Below are positions 4,579 to 6,760 of a stretch of 6,760 nt of DNA, piece after piece. A program made the translations under genes and the position numbers. The DNA comes from Bacilli bacterium. Lineage in GTDB: Bacteria; Bacillota_I; Bacilli_A; RF39; UBA660. Every line of letters starts with the position of its first letter. Within the stretch, counting starts at the first letter, position 1. The stretch covers positions 1 to 6,760 of the forward strand of contig JAFPMR010000269.1 in NCBI GenBank assembly GCA_017411235.1. Direction: 5' to 3'. The notes beneath the pieces were generated by a model that searched no databases, was not told the origin of the DNA, and saw nothing but the letters and a program-made list of their open reading frames with translations.

Positions 4579-6760
4579 ATAGTTTTTCTAATGTTTCTGA
4601 TATGATTGAGTATAAGTAAATATTTACTTCTTTATTAGAAATACTATTTATATATTCTTTGTAACCATTTAATTGTTTTAAATAGTTTTCGTCTTTAATA
4701 TTATTTAATTTGTAATCGATAATATCTATTCTATTATCATGTTCAATCATTAAATCTATTATACCATGATATTCAGTATTATCTAGTTCATATATGAATT
4801 CATGTTCTTTATAAATAATAGAGTTATCTATATCTTTTAAGATATCATTTTTTAAGAACTTAGATACTTTTTCTTTGATGAATTCATCATCTATTAGTTC
4901 TAGGTTAGGATTCTTAAAGTCTAGAAGTTCTAGTACTTCATGGATATCTAATCCTAATTGAAGATTGTTATAAGTATTTTTATCTATTAAGTTATGAGTT
5001 TCTTTAGAGAAGTGTTTTTCTGTAGTTTCTTCTTCATCTTTAATAGATATTTCTTCTACTTTGATGATATCTTCTTTGGTATTTAGTTTTCTTGATTCTT
5101 TTTTAGTAAACATATATTCATTTGTTAAACCCAATTCATTTAAATCTAGTTCTTTATAGTATTTAGATATATATGTTTTTATGGAATTAAGGATTGAACT
5201 AAATGAACGATATTTTCTTCTGATATCTAGTTCAATAGTACCATTAGAATCTAAATGATATTCTTCATCTTCAGAGGAAGGTGTTAAGATTATCATTTTT
5301 TCTTTAGCTCTAGTTAATGCTACATAGAATAGTCTTATTCTTTCTGATATTTCTTCTTCTAAGTAGTTATATTTAACTAGGTATTTAACCATTGTTTCAT
5401 GAATACCTTCTTCAAAGTATGGTGTTATTATTCCATATTTGTTATCAATCATGAAACGATCATTTAAGTCTTGAATATTAAATCCTTTTGATAAACCAGG
5501 ATAGTAACAGATATGATATTCTAGTCCTTTTGATTTATGAATAGTCATTATTTTTACAGAGTTAGAATCATTATCTTCTACTGTATATTTCATATCGTAT
5601 TCTTCATCTATTAGCTCATTTAGATAGTCTCTAAAGGTATAGATATTAAATCCTAGAGTGCTTAAGTTATTTGCTACATCTATTAGTTTAGATATTCTAG
5701 TAATTGAAGCGTCTATATCTCCTACTGTTATTAGTTTTTCATACATATTTGTTTTAGTTATAATTGCTTCTAATACTTCGTTAACACTTAAATGAGTTAA
5801 GTTATTAGATATATCTATAAAGTCATTATAGATAGTTGATTTTTTGAAGTTATCGTTTAAGAAGTATTTAAATATTTCTTCATCTGTGTAGTTATATAGG
5901 TAACTTCTAGCTATACTAGTAAAGTCATATTTAAATTGTTCATCATATTCATTTAGATTTATTTTTACTATTAAATCAATAATATTCTTAATTATATAGA
6001 TATCACTAGTATTACTTATTGTTTCATCTTTATGTAATGTTAGTGGTATACCTAAGTATTCAAAGATCTTTTTATATAAATCAAATGAACTAGTTCTATC
6101 AATTAAGATAACTAAGTCATTATATGTTATATCTCTTAAGACTTTATTGTCTTTATCAAATACTTGGTATTTATTATCTATTTTATCTTTGATATCTTTT
6201 GCTATAGCAAAGATTTCTATTTCTTCTTTGGTATATGTTGAATCTTTATCATATGGATATTCAAGGATTTCTAATTTATAATCTTGGTTTGTTTTACCTT
6301 CATTACTATAGGTTTCATTGCCATAAACCATTTGATGTGTTTCATGATATTCTGCTCCACCGATAGTATTATCCATTATTAGATTAAAGATATCATTTAC
6401 AGCATCTAGTACTTCAGAACGTGATCTAAAGTTCTTTAGTAAATCTATTTTGATACCATTATCTTCTTTAGAGTATTTATCATATTTAGTTCTAAAGATA
6501 TATGGATTAGCGTTTCTAAAACGATAGATAGATTGTTTTATATCACCTACCATATAAACGTTATTATTTTCGATCATAGATACGAATGCTTCTTGAATAT
6601 CATTGGTATCTTGGTATTCATCAACCATGATTTCCTTAAAGGTATTTTTTAATTCTTCTCTTACTGATTCGTTTTCTTTTAGAATCTTTATAGATAATAA
6701 AGCGATATCTTGGAAATCATAGATTTCATTTTCTGCTTTGTATTTATGTAGTTTGTCTAA
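4577..6760 (-). CDS. addA: AddA, helicase-nuclease subunit of AddAB (N-terminus beyond the window)
   Basis: AddAB resects double-strand breaks to load RecA; AddA brings a UvrD/RecB-type 3'-5' helicase and a nuclease domain. The last 727 residues are visible. Numbering from the right edge: an AddA-like 'DFQDIALLSI' helix (about 15-24), motif II VDEYQDTN (46-53), motif III 'GDIKQSIYRFRNANPYIF' (72-89), motif IV 'LKNFRSR' (108-114), motif V 'TIHKSKGLEY' (406-415), motif VI 'RLFYVALTRAKE' (476-487). The C-terminal RecB-family nuclease has His607, Gly666 with Asp669 (GxxD), the Asp682-Tyr683-Lys684 catalytic triplet and the 'QLNGY' motif (696-700), so it looks active and separates AddA from UvrD/PcrA. 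The ATG at 6628 is internal: the frame stays open upstream to the edge. Walker A lies outside. The part after motif II (about 680 residues) is somewhat shorter than in Bacillus subtilis AddA. It heads the visible part of the operon; addB may lie further upstream. Confidence 0.95.
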   Translation of the reverse strand, partial: LDKLHKYKAENEIYDFQDIALLSIKILKENESVREELKNTFKEIMVDEYQDTNDIQEAFVSMIENNNVYMVGDIKQSIYRFRNANPYIFRTKYDKYSKEDNGIKIDLLKNFRSRSEVLDAVNDIFNLIMDNTIGGAEYHETHQMVYGNETYSNEGKTNQDYKLEILEYPYDKDSTYTKEEIEIFAIAKDIKDKIDNKYQVFDKDNKVLRDITYNDLVILIDRTSSFDLYKKIFEYLGIPLTLHKDETISNTSDIYIIKNIIDLIVKINLNEYDEQFKYDFTSIARSYLYNYTDEEIFKYFLNDNFKKSTIYNDFIDISNNLTHLSVNEVLEAIITKTNMYEKLITVGDIDASITRISKLIDVANNLSTLGFNIYTFRDYLNELIDEEYDMKYTVEDNDSNSVKIMTIHKSKGLEYHICYYPGLSKGFNIQDLNDRFMIDNKYGIITPYFEEGIHETMVKYLVKYNYLEEEISERIRLFYVALTRAKEKMIILTPSSEDEEYHLDSNGTIELDIRRKYRSFSSILNSIKTYISKYYKELDLNELGLTNEYMFTKKESRKLNTKEDIIKVEEISIKDEEETTEKHFSKETHNLIDKNTYNNLQLGLDIHEVLELLDFKNPNLELIDDEFIKEKVSKFLKNDILKDIDNSIIYKEHEFIYELDNTEYHGIIDLMIEHDNRIDIIDYKLNNIKDENYLKQLNGYKEYINSISNKEVNIYLYSIISETLEKL

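Noticed and set aside
6626..6628. ATG directly before the DEYQDTN motif as start of AddA
   Set aside because: The frame is open for 44 more codons up to the window edge and encodes typical AddA sequence (DFQDIALL). A start at motif II would remove the Walker A part of the helicase.

Overview
The window is strongly AT-rich and has the look of a low-GC Firmicutes/Bacilli-type chromosome, possibly one of the uncultured mollicute-like gut lineages. The supporting signs are an AddA-type helicase-nuclease, A/T-ending codons, lysine- and asparagine-rich proteins, strong AGGAGGTG ribosome binding sites, TGnTATAAT promoters and a Gram-positive-style lipoprotein. TGA ends one gene inside an ATGA overlap and tryptophan is TGG where I checked, so the standard bacterial code applies and not the Mycoplasma TGA=Trp code. 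The taxonomic placement is inference. No mobile element, CRISPR array, tRNA or rRNA was seen.

Layout from left to right. Positions 1-43 carry a promoter-like extended -10 that reads out of the left edge. Positions 60-479 (minus) encode a PaaI-type hotdog thioesterase that ends inside its own terminator hairpin. A short divergent intergenic region (480-560) carries a good extended -10 promoter for the plus-strand gene 561-1289, a membrane-anchored exported protein with two OB-like beta-barrel segments. That gene converges on a minus-strand lipoprotein gene (1309-1974), and the two share a bidirectional terminator. The short gap 1975-2051 packs the terminator of the upstream operon and the lipoprotein gene's promoter.

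The rest (2052-6760, minus) is one tightly packed operon. It begins outside the window and is transcribed leftwards: addA (partial, C-terminal 727 residues), a 541-residue unrecognised protein with a coiled coil, a four-helix membrane protein, and a single-pass exported protein with four cysteines. All three junctions look translationally coupled: two stop codons lie within the next gene's Shine-Dalgarno sequence and one junction is an ATGA overlap.

AddA is the only member of this operon with a clear role, as the helicase-nuclease subunit of the AddAB double-strand-break repair enzyme. The partners downstream of it are unidentified and are the most interesting part of the window. Other observations are a recurring terminator hairpin that supplies the stop codon of two unrelated genes, and repeated use of extended -10 promoters with very short leaders.
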